Shown here: positions 1 to 11,207 of the stretch, one piece after another | Numbering within the stretch: the stretch's first letter is position 1 | Layout: every line of letters starts with the position of its first letter | NCBI RefSeq assembly: GCF_014843005.1 | Contig: NZ_JACYXM010000005.1 | Span: 62,001-126,000, forward strand | Direction of reading: 5' to 3' | DNA length: 64,000 bases | Origin: Rhodanobacter sp. DHG33 | Lineage (GTDB): Bacteria; Pseudomonadota; Gammaproteobacteria; Xanthomonadales; Rhodanobacteraceae | The notes under the pieces: generated by a model | Told to the model about the DNA's origin: nothing | What the model saw: only the letters and a program-made list of their open reading frames with translations | Database searches by the model: none | Program-made: the position numbers and the translations under genes

Positions 1-2266
<2,266 letters not shown>

Positions 2267-2455
2267 CGATCTTCCGGATGACGTGGACACGAGGCCGCGC
2301 CTTGGCGCAGACCAAACGGACATGTTACTACAGGGGCTCGGACGGCAGGCAGCATGGCCAACCCGCCCGACTCCCGGCATGGCGGCATCGGCCGGAGGAT
2401 TCAAGGGTGGCGCGCGGGTATCATCGAAGCACGCCCTACCCGGAACCATCGGTCC

Positions 2456-2908
2456 ATGTCCCGCGCCACCCCATCCCGCGGCCCACAGGCGCTTGATGCC
2501 TGCGGCTCCTTCGCCAGCCTCGCCAACAAGGCCGCCGCGCTGGACGCGCTGGACCGCGCACTGCGCCAGACGCTGCCGTTGCCGCTGCGCGACCAGGTGC
2601 GCTTCGCGAACCTGCGTGGCGGACGGCTGCTGTTCCTGGCCAGCACGCCTGCCTGGGCCACGCGGTTGCGCCTGCTGCAGGCGCAGATTCTCGCCGCCGC
2701 CCGCAGCCTCGACATCCGCGCGGAAACCATCGGCATAAAGGTAAGCCCGCTTCCGAAAATCGAGCTGGAGCCCGAACGCACGCGTACGTTGTCGCCTACC
2801 GCCGCCAGCCATCTGCGCGCCGCTGCAGCGGCCACGACCGACCCCGAATGGAAGGAACTGTTCGGGCAATTGGCTGCGCTGGCCGAACCTGGCAAACCCT
2901 CGCACTGA
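2456..2908 (+). CDS. dciA: DciA-type DUF721 protein (replicative helicase operator)
   Basis: This 150-residue protein carries a DUF721 domain over about residues 20-100, with [32 protein letters not shown] followed by a helix-rich segment containing [17 protein letters not shown]721 proteins of the DciA group load or operate the replicative helicase DnaB in bacteria that lack DnaC. The Pseudomonas aeruginosa DciA gene also sits between secA and lpxC, which supports the assignment. I chose the ATG at 2456 because the frame upstream (an ATG at 2354 is also possible) reads as low-quality leader sequence. The tail after residue 110 is variable and charged. A bidirectional terminator separates it from the convergent lpxC. 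The family assignment is fairly sure; the helicase role is inferred from orthology and position. Confidence 0.82.
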   Translation: MSRATPSRGPQALDACGSFASLANKAAALDALDRALRQTLPLPLRDQVRFANLRGGRLLFLASTPAWATRLRLLQAQILAAARSLDIRAETIGIKVSPLPKIELEPERTRTLSPTAASHLRAAAAATTDPEWKELFGQLAALAEPGKPSH

Positions 2909-2970
2909 GTCCACAGTCATCTCGATCGCCGGAATCCAACGGGCACCGGATGCTGGCCACGCTACAAGTT

Positions 2971-3012
2971 AAAAGGCCGCCGCATCTCACGATACGGCGG
3001 CCTTTCTGTTCT
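2971..3012. terminator. Bidirectional rho-independent terminator between dciA and lpxC
   Basis: A perfect 11-bp stem pairs AAAGGCCGCCG (2972-2982) with CGGCGGCCTTT (2995-3005) around a 12-base loop. It is flanked by A residues on one side and a T-rich stretch on the other. It lies between the convergent ends of dciA and lpxC, so it can serve both strands. Confidence 0.85.
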
Positions 3013-3046
3013 TGCCGACCGGTTGGTCCGCGGCGAAACGAAGCGG

Positions 3047-3961
3047 TCAGATCGCCTGAGCGGGATGGGCGTAGGAGATCGGCGAGGTCGCCGGATCGTC
3101 CTGGTAGCTGACTTCTTCCCAGGCCGAGGCGTCGGCCATCAGGGTGCGCAGCAGCTTGTTGTTGAGCTCATGGCCGGACTTGTGCGCGTGGTAGGCGCCG
3201 ATCAGGCTGTGGCCCAGCAGGTAGAGATCGCCGATGGCGTCGAGGATCTTGTGCTTGACGAACTCGTCCTCGTAGCGCAGGCCGTCTTCGTTCAGCACGC
3301 GGTAATCGTCCAGCACCACGGCATTGTCCATCGAGCCGCCCAGCGCGAGGTTGTGTTCGCGCAGCATCTCGATGTCGCGCATGAAGCCGAAGGTCCGCGC
3401 GCGGCTCACTTCCTTCACGAACGAGGTGGTGGAGAAGTCGATCTCGGCGCGCGAAGTGCGCTTGCTGATGATCGGGTGGTTGAACTCGATCGAGAAGCCG
3501 ACCTTGAAGCCCTCGAACGGCTCGAAGCTGGCCCACTTGTCGCCTTCCTGCACCTTCACCGGCTTCTTGATGCGGATGAAGCGCTTGGCGACGTTCTGCT
3601 CTTCGATGCCCGCGGATTGCAGCAGGAATACGAAGGGGCCGGCACTGCCGTCCATGATCGGCACTTCGGGAGCCGACAGATCCACGTAGGCATTGTCGAT
3701 GCCGAGGCCGGCCATCGCGGAGAGCAGATGCTCGACCGTGGCGACGCGCACGTCGCCGTTCACCAGCGTGGTGGAAAGACGGGTATCGCCGACGTTGTCC
3801 TGACGGGCACGGATGTCCACCGGCGGATTGAGGTCCGTGCGGCGGAACACGATGCCGGTGTTGGGTGCGGCGGGTCGCAGGGTCATGTACACCTTGTCGC
3901 CGGTGTGCAGGCCCACGCCGGTGGCGCGGATGATGTTTTTGAGCGTGCGCTGCTTGATCAT
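3047..3961 (-). CDS. lpxC: UDP-3-O-acyl-N-acetylglucosamine deacetylase LpxC
   Basis: LpxC catalyses the committed zinc-dependent deacetylation step of lipid A synthesis in the cytoplasm. The 304-residue product starts [21 protein letters not shown], the usual LpxC beginning, and matches the family length of about 300-305. Zinc ligand His78 is in TVEHLLSAM, and the other ligands are in the [15 protein letters not shown] segment. The catalytic His lies in [14 protein letters not shown] took the ATG at 3961; an in-frame ATG 30 bases upstream adds non-homologous residues. It lies just downstream of ftsZ, as in many gammaproteobacteria, but 447 bases apart with its own likely promoter. LpxC levels are normally controlled by FtsH proteolysis through the C-terminus; here the tail ends in SYAHPAQAI. 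Confidence 0.97.
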   Translation of the reverse strand: MIKQRTLKNIIRATGVGLHTGDKVYMTLRPAAPNTGIVFRRTDLNPPVDIRARQDNVGDTRLSTTLVNGDVRVATVEHLLSAMAGLGIDNAYVDLSAPEVPIMDGSAGPFVFLLQSAGIEEQNVAKRFIRIKKPVKVQEGDKWASFEPFEGFKVGFSIEFNHPIISKRTSRAEIDFSTTSFVKEVSRARTFGFMRDIEMLREHNLALGGSMDNAVVLDDYRVLNEDGLRYEDEFVKHKILDAIGDLYLLGHSLIGAYHAHKSGHELNNKLLRTLMADASAWEEVSYQDDPATSPISYAHPAQAI

Positions 3962-4001
3962 TGTTGTTGGTACCTGCCAAGTAGCAGCCATTCCGGGGCG
4001 G

Positions 4002-4029
4002 ATGCTAACACAGTTTTAACCAGCTGCAA
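4002..4029 (-). promoter_or_regulatory. Possible sigma-70 promoter of lpxC
   Basis: On the minus strand TTGCAG (4024-4029) is separated by 16 bases from TAGCAT (4002-4007). This would place the start about 35 bases before the lpxC ATG. The match to consensus is moderate. An AT-rich patch (GGTTAAAACTG) in the spacer supports it. Confidence 0.4.
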
Positions 4030-4379
4030 TAGCAAACCGTACCGTACAGTCTGGTCGAGCCATTGCGCGCCCAGCCGGGCACGCACCATGAAACATGTCC
4101 CTGCGGCCGCCCGATCAGCGAGCGGAGACGACACATCACCCCGGGCCGGGACGGGATTTCCGGCGCCGGGGCGATGGACCGCAGCTCGGGGCCGGAGCCC
4201 GGAACGGCGGATCATGCGCTTCCTTGTCGCATCGTCTTGCGGAATTCAAGCCCGAACGCACCAAACGACGGTTCGCTTACAGCCAAGCCGTCGAATCGTG
4301 ACACCAGCCCCGAATCCACCCTGCATGTTTCAACTCTGACCCATTTGACAGGCGTTCGTTCAATTCCTTTTAACAAGTA

Positions 4380-4407
4380 GTGGGTGCCAGGTTCAGGCAC
4401 CTGCCAC
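4380..4407 (-). terminator. Hairpin after ftsZ, likely end of the dcw transcript
   Basis: GGTGCC (4383-4388) pairs with GGCACC (4396-4401) around a 7-base loop, and outer GTG/CAC bases extend the stem. It begins one base after the ftsZ stop codon. The downstream minus-strand sequence contains TTGTT but no long T run, so termination strength is uncertain. Confidence 0.45.
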
Positions 4408-4408
4408 T

Positions 4409-5590
4409 TCAGTCGGCCTGACGGCGCAGGAAGGCGGGAATATCCAGGTAATCCGGGCCGCTATCCTGGCCCTTGACCGGCGCGTCGCTGCGCGGATTGG
4501 CGCTGAACACCTGTTCCGGCTGGGCGTAGTCCACCACTTCGTTGCCGGTACCGGTACGCAGCACCACCGGGCGCGGACGCGCACGCATCTCCACCTGCCG
4601 CTGCTCCACCGTGCGCACGCTCTGGCGCGAGGGGGCACGGTTGAGGCCGGTGGCGACCACGGTGACGCGCACTTCGTCCTTCAGCTCCGCATCGAGCGAG
4701 GTGCCGATCACCACAGTGGCGTCTTCGCTGGCGAAGTCGTTGATGACGCGGCCGATCTCGTCGAATTCGCGCATGGTGAGGTTGGGGCCGGCGGTGACGT
4801 TGACCAGGATGCCGCAGGCGCCGTTGAGGTTGACGTCCTCCAGCAGCGGGTTCTTGATCGCCTGCTCGGCCGCGGCCTGGGCGCGGTCGTCGCCGCTAGC
4901 GACACCGGTACCCATCATGGCGAGGCCCATTTCGCTCATCACGGTGCGCACGTCGGCGAAGTCGACGTTGATGAGGCCCGGCGCCGTGATGAGGTCGGCG
5001 ATGCCCTGCACCGCGCCCTGCAGCACGTTGTTGGCGGCCTTGAACGCGTTGACGAGCGTGACCTCGCGGCCCAGCACGCTGATCAGCTTCTCGTTCGGCA
5101 CGGTGATCAGCGAATCGACATGCTGCGACAGGTCTTCGATGCCCTTCTGGGCGACCTGCATGCGGCGGCGACCCTCGAACGGGAACGGCTTGGTGACCAC
5201 GGCCACCGTGAGGATGCCCTTCTCCTTGGCCAGCTGCGCCACCACCGGCGCGGCGCCGGTACCGGTGCCGCCGCCCATGCCGGCGGTGATGAACACCATG
5301 TCGGCACCTTCCAGCATCGCCTCGATGCGTTCGCGGTCCTCCAGCGCTGCCTGGCGGCCGACCTCGGGATTGGCGCCCGCGCCCAGGCCCTTGGTGACGT
5401 TCGCACCCAGTTGCAGGTGGGTACGCGAGTTGCAGCTGCTCATCGCCTGCGCGTCGGTGTTGGCGACGATGAACTCCACGCCTTCGATGTTGGCGTTGAT
5501 CATGTGCGCCACGGCGTTGCCGCCGCCGCCGCCCACGCCGATGACCTTGATGACTGCGTTTGGTGCGAGTTTCTCGATCAGTTCGAACAT
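4409..5590 (-). CDS. ftsZ: Cell division GTPase FtsZ
   Basis: FtsZ polymerises into the cytokinetic Z ring. The 393-residue protein has the N-terminal glycine-rich nucleotide loop (VIGVGGGGGNAV, residues 17-26). The tubulin signature GGGTGTG is at 106-112, and the T7 synergy loop NVDFADV, needed for GTP hydrolysis across the interface, is at 208-214. A variable linker runs over about 318-375. The conserved C-terminal peptide DYLDIPAFLRRQ binds FtsA and ZipA. The ATG at 5590 is preceded by a strong CTGGAGGACGGGAA ribosome-binding site. It is the last gene of the dcw operon, 149 bases downstream of ftsA, a gap large enough for an extra promoter. Nothing is missing or unusual. Confidence 0.98.
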   Translation of the reverse strand: MFELIEKLAPNAVIKVIGVGGGGGNAVAHMINANIEGVEFIVANTDAQAMSSCNSRTHLQLGANVTKGLGAGANPEVGRQAALEDRERIEAMLEGADMVFITAGMGGGTGTGAAPVVAQLAKEKGILTVAVVTKPFPFEGRRRMQVAQKGIEDLSQHVDSLITVPNEKLISVLGREVTLVNAFKAANNVLQGAVQGIADLITAPGLINVDFADVRTVMSEMGLAMMGTGVASGDDRAQAAAEQAIKNPLLEDVNLNGACGILVNVTAGPNLTMREFDEIGRVINDFASEDATVVIGTSLDAELKDEVRVTVVATGLNRAPSRQSVRTVEQRQVEMRARPRPVVLRTGTGNEVVDYAQPEQVFSANPRSDAPVKGQDSGPDYLDIPAFLRRQAD

Positions 5591-5739
5591 TTCCCGTCCT
5601 CCAGAGTTGTTGTCGTTGTAACCGCGGGAGGCGGCTCCTGCCGCTCCACGGTGGTGGGCAACTATCCCGTCGCCCGCGGCTGCGCCTCCTGCGCCGCCAA
5701 AAACCTGCCGCTTCCAGCCGAACGCCCGCCGGCGTACCG

Positions 5740-6975
5740 CTAGAAGTTCTTCTTGAACCAGCTGCTCCACTTGCCGATCACGCCGCCGACCTGACCGAGC
5801 GACCCGCCGCTGCCGCGCACCGGCGCGTTGTGGCGCGAGCCGTGCAGCAACAGGCCCGCGCCCGTGGCATGCAGCGGACTGCTGATGACTTCGCCGAGGC
5901 CGCTGATTTCCTGCGGCACGCCGAGGCGCACCATCTTGTGGAAGATCTCCTCGGCCAGCTCCAGCGCACCTTCCATCTGCGAGGCGCCGCCGGTGAGCAC
6001 CACGCCGGCCGCCACCAGGCTGTCGTAGCCGGAACTGCGCAGCTTGTCCTGCACCATCTCGAAGATTTCCTCGTAGCGCGCCTGCACGCTCTGCGCCAGC
6101 GCCTGCCGCGCCAGCCGGCGCGGCGGCCGGTCGCCCACGCTGGGGACCTGGATGGTCTCGTCGGCGTGCGCCAGCCCGGTCAGCGCGCAGGCGTACTTGA
6201 TCTTGATTTCCTCCGCGTGCGCGGTCGGGGTCTGCACGGCATAGGTGATGTCGCCGGTGATCTGGTCGCCGCCGATGGGCAGCGACGCGGTGTAGCGGAT
6301 CGAGCCCTGCGTGTAGATCGCGATGTCGGTGGTGCCCGCGCCGATGTCGACCAGGCACACGCCCAGCTCGCGCTCGTCGGGGGTGAGCACCGCCCGCGCA
6401 CTGGCCACCGCCGACGGCACCAGTTCGTCCACCGACAGGCCGCAGCGCTGGATCGACTTGCGGATGTTCTGCACCGCCGTCGCCGCGCCGGTGACCAGGT
6501 GCACGTTGGCCTCCAGCCGCACGCCGCTCATGCCCACCGGCGAGCGGATGCCGTCCTGGCCGTCGATGCGGTATTCCTGTGACTCCTTGTAGAGCACTTC
6601 GCGGTCAGCCGGGATCGCCACCGCGCTAGCCGCCTCCAGCACCTGGTCGAGGTCGTTGGGCGTCACTTCGCGGTCGCGGATCGCCGCATTGCCGTGCGAG
6701 TTGCGCGTCTCCAGATGGCTGCCGGAAATCGAGGCGGTGACGGCGCGGATGTCGCAGCCGGCCATCAGCTCGGCTTCCTGCACCGCGTGCTGGATCGAGT
6801 GCACGGTGGATTCGATGTCCACCACCATGCCCTTGCGCATGCCGCGCGAGACGTGGGTGCCCATCCCGATCACGGTGATCGGCTCGCCCGGCTCGTATTC
6901 GCCCACGATGGCAGTCACCTTGGAGGTGCCGATATCGAGGCCCACCACCAGTTGCTTGTCGTTGCGCGTCTTCAT
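5740..6975 (-). CDS. ftsA: Cell division actin homologue FtsA
   Basis: FtsA tethers FtsZ filaments to the inner membrane and recruits later division proteins. The 411-residue product has the actin-fold phosphate-1 motif VGLDIGTSKVTAIVGE near the start. The inserted 1C domain is at about residues 85-165, phosphate-2 is in LVDIGAGTTDIAIY, and the adenosine motif is in VLTGGASQMEG. The C-terminal amphipathic helix (VIGKWSSWFKKNF) is the membrane-targeting sequence. Two starts are possible: ATG 6975, chosen because it gives the family-typical N-terminus, or ATG 6990, which overlaps the ftsQ stop as ATGA and adds MRTLP. It follows ftsQ directly in the dcw operon. Confidence 0.97.
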   Translation of the reverse strand: MKTRNDKQLVVGLDIGTSKVTAIVGEYEPGEPITVIGMGTHVSRGMRKGMVVDIESTVHSIQHAVQEAELMAGCDIRAVTASISGSHLETRNSHGNAAIRDREVTPNDLDQVLEAASAVAIPADREVLYKESQEYRIDGQDGIRSPVGMSGVRLEANVHLVTGAATAVQNIRKSIQRCGLSVDELVPSAVASARAVLTPDERELGVCLVDIGAGTTDIAIYTQGSIRYTASLPIGGDQITGDITYAVQTPTAHAEEIKIKYACALTGLAHADETIQVPSVGDRPPRRLARQALAQSVQARYEEIFEMVQDKLRSSGYDSLVAAGVVLTGGASQMEGALELAEEIFHKMVRLGVPQEISGLGEVISSPLHATGAGLLLHGSRHNAPVRGSGGSLGQVGGVIGKWSSWFKKNF

Positions 6976-6986
6976 AGGCAGCGTTC

Positions 6987-7730
6987 TCATGAGCGGCGCG
7001 TGGTCGCGGCCTTGGTGGTGATTGGCGCCTGCTGCGGCCAGCGCACGGCGAAGCCGTTGGCGTAGCGCAGATCGGCGTAGACGAAACCCTGGTCGTGACC
7101 GGCCATCATTTGCGGATAGACATCGAGGAAGCGGCGCAACCGGTCGCCGGCGAGATCGCGGTCGCCGATCACGATGCGCGCGCCGCTGGTCGTGGTGACG
7201 CTCCAGCTGCCGCGCGCGGTCAGCGCCACGCCGTTGATCGAGAGATGGGTACCGGCGAAGGCCTTGCCCACGTCGGCATAGAAACTCACCACCTCGGCCA
7301 GGCGGTCGTCCGGCCCCTGCAGGTCGGGCAGCGTGGCGGTGTCGGCGGCATTGACCGGCGCGTCGAACACCTTGCCCTGCCGGCTGATGAGCTGCTTCTC
7401 GTTCCAGCGCGCGAACGGCTGGCGCTCGATCACGCGCAGCTGCAGGGTGTCCGGCCAGCGCTTGCGCGCCTCCACCGATTCCACCCAGGGCAGCGCCGCC
7501 ACGGCCTGCTGCACGTTGTCGAGGTTCAGCGCGAAGAAGCCCTTGCCGAGGCGCGGCAGCACCGCGGCACGGATCTGCTCCATGCCCACGTGCTTGAACT
7601 CGCCCTGCACGGTGAGCTGCGTCACCGGCCAGCGGTTGGCCGCGAACCAGCCGTTCAGCACGCCCACGATGGGCAGCGCCAGCAGGGCAGCGACCAGGCA
7701 CCAGGCAACGAGGCGGGCGCTTCCCCTCAT
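6987..7730 (-). CDS. ftsQ: Cell division protein FtsQ
   Basis: FtsQ is a bitopic inner-membrane protein that links the early divisome to FtsL, FtsB and FtsW/FtsI. The 247-residue product has a short cytoplasmic tail and one transmembrane helix (about residues 6-26, [19 protein letters not shown]). A POTRA domain follows ([20 protein letters not shown] onward, about 34-105), then the FtsQ/DivIB beta domain. Start ATG 7730 overlaps the ddlB stop as ATGA, and the stop overlaps the alternative ftsA start. This indicates translational coupling. The length is near the family's usual 250-280. Confidence 0.94.
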   Translation of the reverse strand: MRGSARLVAWCLVAALLALPIVGVLNGWFAANRWPVTQLTVQGEFKHVGMEQIRAAVLPRLGKGFFALNLDNVQQAVAALPWVESVEARKRWPDTLQLRVIERQPFARWNEKQLISRQGKVFDAPVNAADTATLPDLQGPDDRLAEVVSFYADVGKAFAGTHLSINGVALTARGSWSVTTTSGARIVIGDRDLAGDRLRRFLDVYPQMMAGHDQGFVYADLRYANGFAVRWPQQAPITTKAATTRRS

Positions 7731-8692
7731 GCACCCTCCCGGAAACTCGTTTCCAGCACGCGCCAGCACAGCGCTTCGTAGTCGATGCCGGCGGTGCGGG
7801 CCGCCTTGGGCACCAGCGAGTGCGAGGTCATGCCGGGTGCGGTGTTCACTTCCAGCAGCCAGTTGCGGCCCTGGCGGTCGCGCATCACGTCCACGCGGCC
7901 CCAACCGGCGCAGCCCAGCGCGTCGAACGCGGTCAGCGCCAGCGTGCGCAGCGCGTTTTCGGCGTCGCCCTGCAGCCCGGGGCACAGGTACTGCGTGTCT
8001 TCGGCGATGTACTTCGCGTTGTAGTCGTAGAACGCGCCCTTCGGCACGATGTGGATGGAAGGCAGCACTTCGCGACCGAGGATGCCGACGGTGAGTTCGT
8101 CGCCTTCGATCAGCGTCTCCATCAGCAGATCGCCGGGATACTTCGCCGCCAGTTCGACCGCGCTGTCCAGCTGCGCCTCCTCGAACACGCGGGTCACGCC
8201 CACGCTGGAACCCTCGCAAGCCGGCTTCACGATGAGCGGGAAGCCGATCTCGCGCGCCGCAGCGTGCACCGCCACGGCATCGGCACCGCGCGGCAGCGCC
8301 ACGAACTTCGGCGTGGGCAGTCCCAGCGACTGCCACACGCGCTTGGAGCGCGTCTTGTCCATCGACAGCGCGGAACCCAGCACGCCCGAACCGGTGTACG
8401 GCACCTTCAGCGATTCCAGCGCGCCCTGCAGCACGCCGTCCTCGCCGCCGCCGTGCTGGCCGTGCAGGATGTTGAACACGCGTGCGAAGTGGCCCGCGCG
8501 CAGCGCATCGAGCAGCGCGGGGATGCCGTCGATGGCATGCGCGTCCACGCCGCGCGCCTTCAGCGCCGCCAGCACGTTGCGGCCCGAGTCCAGCGACACC
8601 TCGCGCTCGGCCGAGCTGCCGCCCATCACCACGGCGACACGGCCGAACTCGACGGGGTTGGAAATGCGGGTTTGGGAATTCGTTGCCATCAC
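7727..8692 (-). CDS. ddlB: D-alanine--D-alanine ligase
   Basis: Ddl joins two D-alanines with ATP to make the dipeptide that MurF adds to the peptidoglycan precursor. The 321-residue ATP-grasp protein has the N-terminal motif [17 protein letters not shown] and the [11 protein letters not shown] segment for ATP binding. It also has LYCPGL-like and [18 protein letters not shown] motifs for metal and D-Ala binding. The first two codons are both ATG (8692 and 8689); either could be used, and 8689 coincides with the end of murC. It overlaps murC and ftsQ by a few bases inside the dcw operon, in the classical murC-ddlB-ftsQ order. Confidence 0.97.
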   Translation of the reverse strand: MMATNSQTRISNPVEFGRVAVVMGGSSAEREVSLDSGRNVLAALKARGVDAHAIDGIPALLDALRAGHFARVFNILHGQHGGGEDGVLQGALESLKVPYTGSGVLGSALSMDKTRSKRVWQSLGLPTPKFVALPRGADAVAVHAAAREIGFPLIVKPACEGSSVGVTRVFEEAQLDSAVELAAKYPGDLLMETLIEGDELTVGILGREVLPSIHIVPKGAFYDYNAKYIAEDTQYLCPGLQGDAENALRTLALTAFDALGCAGWGRVDVMRDRQGRNWLLEVNTAPGMTSHSLVPKAARTAGIDYEALCWRVLETSFREGA

Positions 8693-10134
8693 GCGGCGCC
8701 CTTGGTCTTGAGTTGGCCCAGCTGCGCCAGTTCCACGGCCGCCGCGCCGATGTCGCCGGCGCCGAGCAGCAGCAGCAGATCGCCGTCGCGCAACAGCGCC
8801 GGCAAGGTGTCCTTGAGTTCGCGCGGGTGATCGACCAGCACCGGGTCGACCTTGCCGCGCGCGCGTACCGCACGCGCCAGTGCGCGGCCGTCGGCGCCGG
8901 CGATCGGCGCCTCGCCGGCCGGATAGACGTCCGTCAGCACCAGTACGTCAGCCTCGGCCAGCACGTTGGCGAAGTCGTCCAGCAGATCGCGTGTGCGGCT
9001 GTAGCGGTGCGGCTGGAAACCGACCACGAGGCGGCGCTCCGGCCAGCCGCCGCGTGCCGCGGCAAACACTGCAGCCAGCTCGCTGGGGTGGTGGCCGTAA
9101 TCGTCCACCAGCAGCGCTGCGCCCTTGTCCAACGCCAGTTCGCCGCGGCGATGGAAGCGCCGACCCACACCCTGGAAATTCGCCAGTGCGTGCGCGATCG
9201 CTTCCGCACCGACACCCAGCTGCCAGCCGATGCTGGCGGCGGCCAACGCGTTGAGCACGTTGTGCCGGCCCGGCAGGTTCAACGTCACGGGCAGCGGCTC
9301 CGCACGGCCCGGCAGGTGCAGGTCGAAGCTCATCTGGAAGCCGCTCTGCACCACGTTCGAGGCGCGCACGTCGGCATCCGCGCTGGCGATGCCGTAGGTC
9401 ATCACGCGGCGCGTGGTGGTCTTCGCCAGCTGCGCCACTTCGGCGTCGTCCACGCACAGCACGGCGAGACCGTAGAACGGCAGACGGTGCAGGAAATCGC
9501 CGAAAGCCTTCTTCACCTCGGCGAAATCGCCGTGGTAGTTCTCCAGGTGATCGGCGTCGATGTTGGTGACTGCCGCGATGACCGGCGACAGCAACAGGAA
9601 GGAACCGTCCGATTCGTCGGCTTCCGCGACCAGGTACTGCCCGGTGCCCAGCCGTGCGTTGGCGCCCGCGGCATTCAGCTGGCCGCCGATCACGAAGGTG
9701 GGATCGTAATTCGCCTCGGCCAGCACGCTGGCGGCCAGGCTGGTGGTGGTGGTCTTGCCGTGCGTGCCGGCGATGGCGATGCCGCGACGGAAGCGCATCA
9801 GCTCGCCCAGCATCTCCGCGCGCGGGATCACCGGGATACGAGCTGCGCGCGCGGCACGCAGCTCGGGGTTGTCCGCGTGGATCGCGCTCGAAGTCACCAC
9901 CACGTCGGCGTCGCCCACGTTCGCGGCATCGTGGCCCACGTGCACCACCAGGCCGAGCTGCGCCAGGCGCTGCGCGGTGGGCGAGTTGGACTTGTCCGAA
10001 CCCGACACCGCGTAACCGAGGTTGTGCAGCACCTCGGCGATGCCGCTCATGCCCACGCCGCCGATGCCGATGAAATGCACGCGGCGGAAGGTCGACATCA
10101 AGTCTTCGTGCGCTAGGAGGCGACGCGGCGTCAT
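8689..10134 (-). CDS. murC: UDP-N-acetylmuramate--L-alanine ligase MurC
   Basis: MurC adds L-alanine to UDP-N-acetylmuramic acid in the cytoplasm. In the 481-residue protein the Rossmann motif [17 protein letters not shown] is at about 20-36. The P-loop [10 protein letters not shown] is at 122-131, ADESDGSFL lies in the central domain, and the C-terminal ligase domain contains DDYGHHPSE. The ATG at 10134 overlaps the murG stop as ATGA; an internal ATG 12 codons later is less likely. Because the cluster lacks murD, the next step (addition of glutamate) must be encoded elsewhere. Confidence 0.97.
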   Translation of the reverse strand: MTPRRLLAHEDLMSTFRRVHFIGIGGVGMSGIAEVLHNLGYAVSGSDKSNSPTAQRLAQLGLVVHVGHDAANVGDADVVVTSSAIHADNPELRAARAARIPVIPRAEMLGELMRFRRGIAIAGTHGKTTTTSLAASVLAEANYDPTFVIGGQLNAAGANARLGTGQYLVAEADESDGSFLLLSPVIAAVTNIDADHLENYHGDFAEVKKAFGDFLHRLPFYGLAVLCVDDAEVAQLAKTTTRRVMTYGIASADADVRASNVVQSGFQMSFDLHLPGRAEPLPVTLNLPGRHNVLNALAAASIGWQLGVGAEAIAHALANFQGVGRRFHRRGELALDKGAALLVDDYGHHPSELAAVFAAARGGWPERRLVVGFQPHRYSRTRDLLDDFANVLAEADVLVLTDVYPAGEAPIAGADGRALARAVRARGKVDPVLVDHPRELKDTLPALLRDGDLLLLLGAGDIGAAAVELAQLGQLKTKGAA

Positions 10135-11207
10135 GCGGCCACCTCCATGCAGGCGCGGGCGATGGTGTCCGCCGCGTCGGGCTTGGCCAGCGTGCGCGCG
10201 GCCTCGGCCATGGCGAGCAGTTGCGCACGGTCGGCGAGCAGCGTGTCCAGACGCTGCGCAAGTCGTTCCACGTTCAAATCGCGTTCCTGAATCAATTCGG
10301 CGGCACCGGCGGCGAGCAGTGCCTCGGCGTTGCGGGTCTGGTGGTCGTCCACCGCGTGCGGGAACGGCACCAGCACCGCACCGAGACCGGCCGCGGTGAG
10401 TTCGGCCAGCGTGAGCGCACCGGCGCGGCAGACGGCGAGGTCGGCCCAGGCGTAGGTGCCTGCCATGTCTTCGATGAAGGGCACCACCTGCGCTTCGACA
10501 CCGGCTTTCGCGTAAGCCTCGCGCGCCTCGTCGATGCCGCGGTTGCCGCATTGGTGCAGCACTTCGGGACGCCGCTCCGGCGGCAACAGTGCCAGCGCCT
10601 GCGGCAATGCGAGGTTCAGCGCGCGGGCACCGAGGCTGCCGCCGAGCACCAGCAGGTGCGTGCGTCCGCTACGCCCCGCGAACCGCTGCGCCGGCGCCGC
10701 CAGCGTAGCGATGGCGGCACGCACCGGATTGCCTACCCATTCTGCATCGGGAAGCGCATCGGAAAAACCCGCGAGCACGCGCTGCGCACGCGCGGCGAGC
10801 TTGCGGTTGGTGAAACCGGCCACGCGATTCTGCTCATGCACCAGCAACGGGCGATGCAACAGCTGCGCAGCCAGGCCGCCGGGGCCGGCCACATAGCCGC
10901 CCATCGACAGCACGCTGCGCGGCTTCAGCCTGCGCAGCACGCCGAGTGCGGACAACAGCGCGCGCGCCAGCATCAGCGGCGCGGCGAGCCGCGTCTTCCA
11001 GCCCTTGCCGCGCAAGCCGCCCACGCGGATTTCGTGCAGCTCGATGCCGTGCGCCGGCACCACCTTCGTCTCCATGCCGCCGACCGCGCCCAGCCACGCC
11101 ACCGGCACGCCCTGCGCGCGCAGCGTTTCGGCCACGGCGAGGCCGGGGAAGATGTGGCCGCCGGTGCCGCCGGCCATGATGAGCACGGGACGGGAGTCGG
11201 CGTTCAT
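10131..11207 (-). CDS. murG: UDP-GlcNAc:lipid I N-acetylglucosaminyltransferase MurG
   Basis: MurG converts lipid I to lipid II on the inner face of the membrane. The 358-residue GT-B enzyme begins with the donor/acceptor G-loop MAGGTGGHIFPGLAVAETL (GGTGGH at 13-18). It has the second G-rich loop VLSMGGYVAGPGG and the GGSLGARALN loop, and the C-terminal UDP-GlcNAc site contains CRAGALTLAELTAAG and PFPHAVDDHQTRNA. The start ATG overlaps the ftsW stop as ATGA and the gene ends overlapping murC. The length is typical of the family. Confidence 0.97.
   Translation of the reverse strand: MNADSRPVLIMAGGTGGHIFPGLAVAETLRAQGVPVAWLGAVGGMETKVVPAHGIELHEIRVGGLRGKGWKTRLAAPLMLARALLSALGVLRRLKPRSVLSMGGYVAGPGGLAAQLLHRPLLVHEQNRVAGFTNRKLAARAQRVLAGFSDALPDAEWVGNPVRAAIATLAAPAQRFAGRSGRTHLLVLGGSLGARALNLALPQALALLPPERRPEVLHQCGNRGIDEAREAYAKAGVEAQVVPFIEDMAGTYAWADLAVCRAGALTLAELTAAGLGAVLVPFPHAVDDHQTRNAEALLAAGAAELIQERDLNVERLAQRLDTLLADRAQLLAMAEAARTLAKPDAADTIARACMEVAA

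Larger units (their letters stand above)
3962..4408. other. Intergenic region between ftsZ and lpxC (447 bases)
   Basis: No convincing gene is seen in this stretch. It holds the possible lpxC promoter close to lpxC and a hairpin directly after ftsZ. Several short open frames occur on both strands, but none has a ribosome-binding site or recognisable protein character. The middle part is GC-rich with scattered short inverted repeats. Confidence 0.6.

Noticed and set aside
2354-2455. Upstream extension of the dciA frame (ATG at 2354)
   Set aside because: The added 34 residues are arginine-rich and unlike DUF721 proteins. The downstream ATG fits the family length.
3962-4408. Small open frames between ftsZ and lpxC
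   Set aside because: None has a ribosome-binding site or recognisable sequence, and several overlap each other on both strands.
5591-5739. A gene in the ftsA-ftsZ gap
   Set aside because: 149 bases without a start codon plus ribosome-binding site. Probably leader or promoter sequence for ftsZ.
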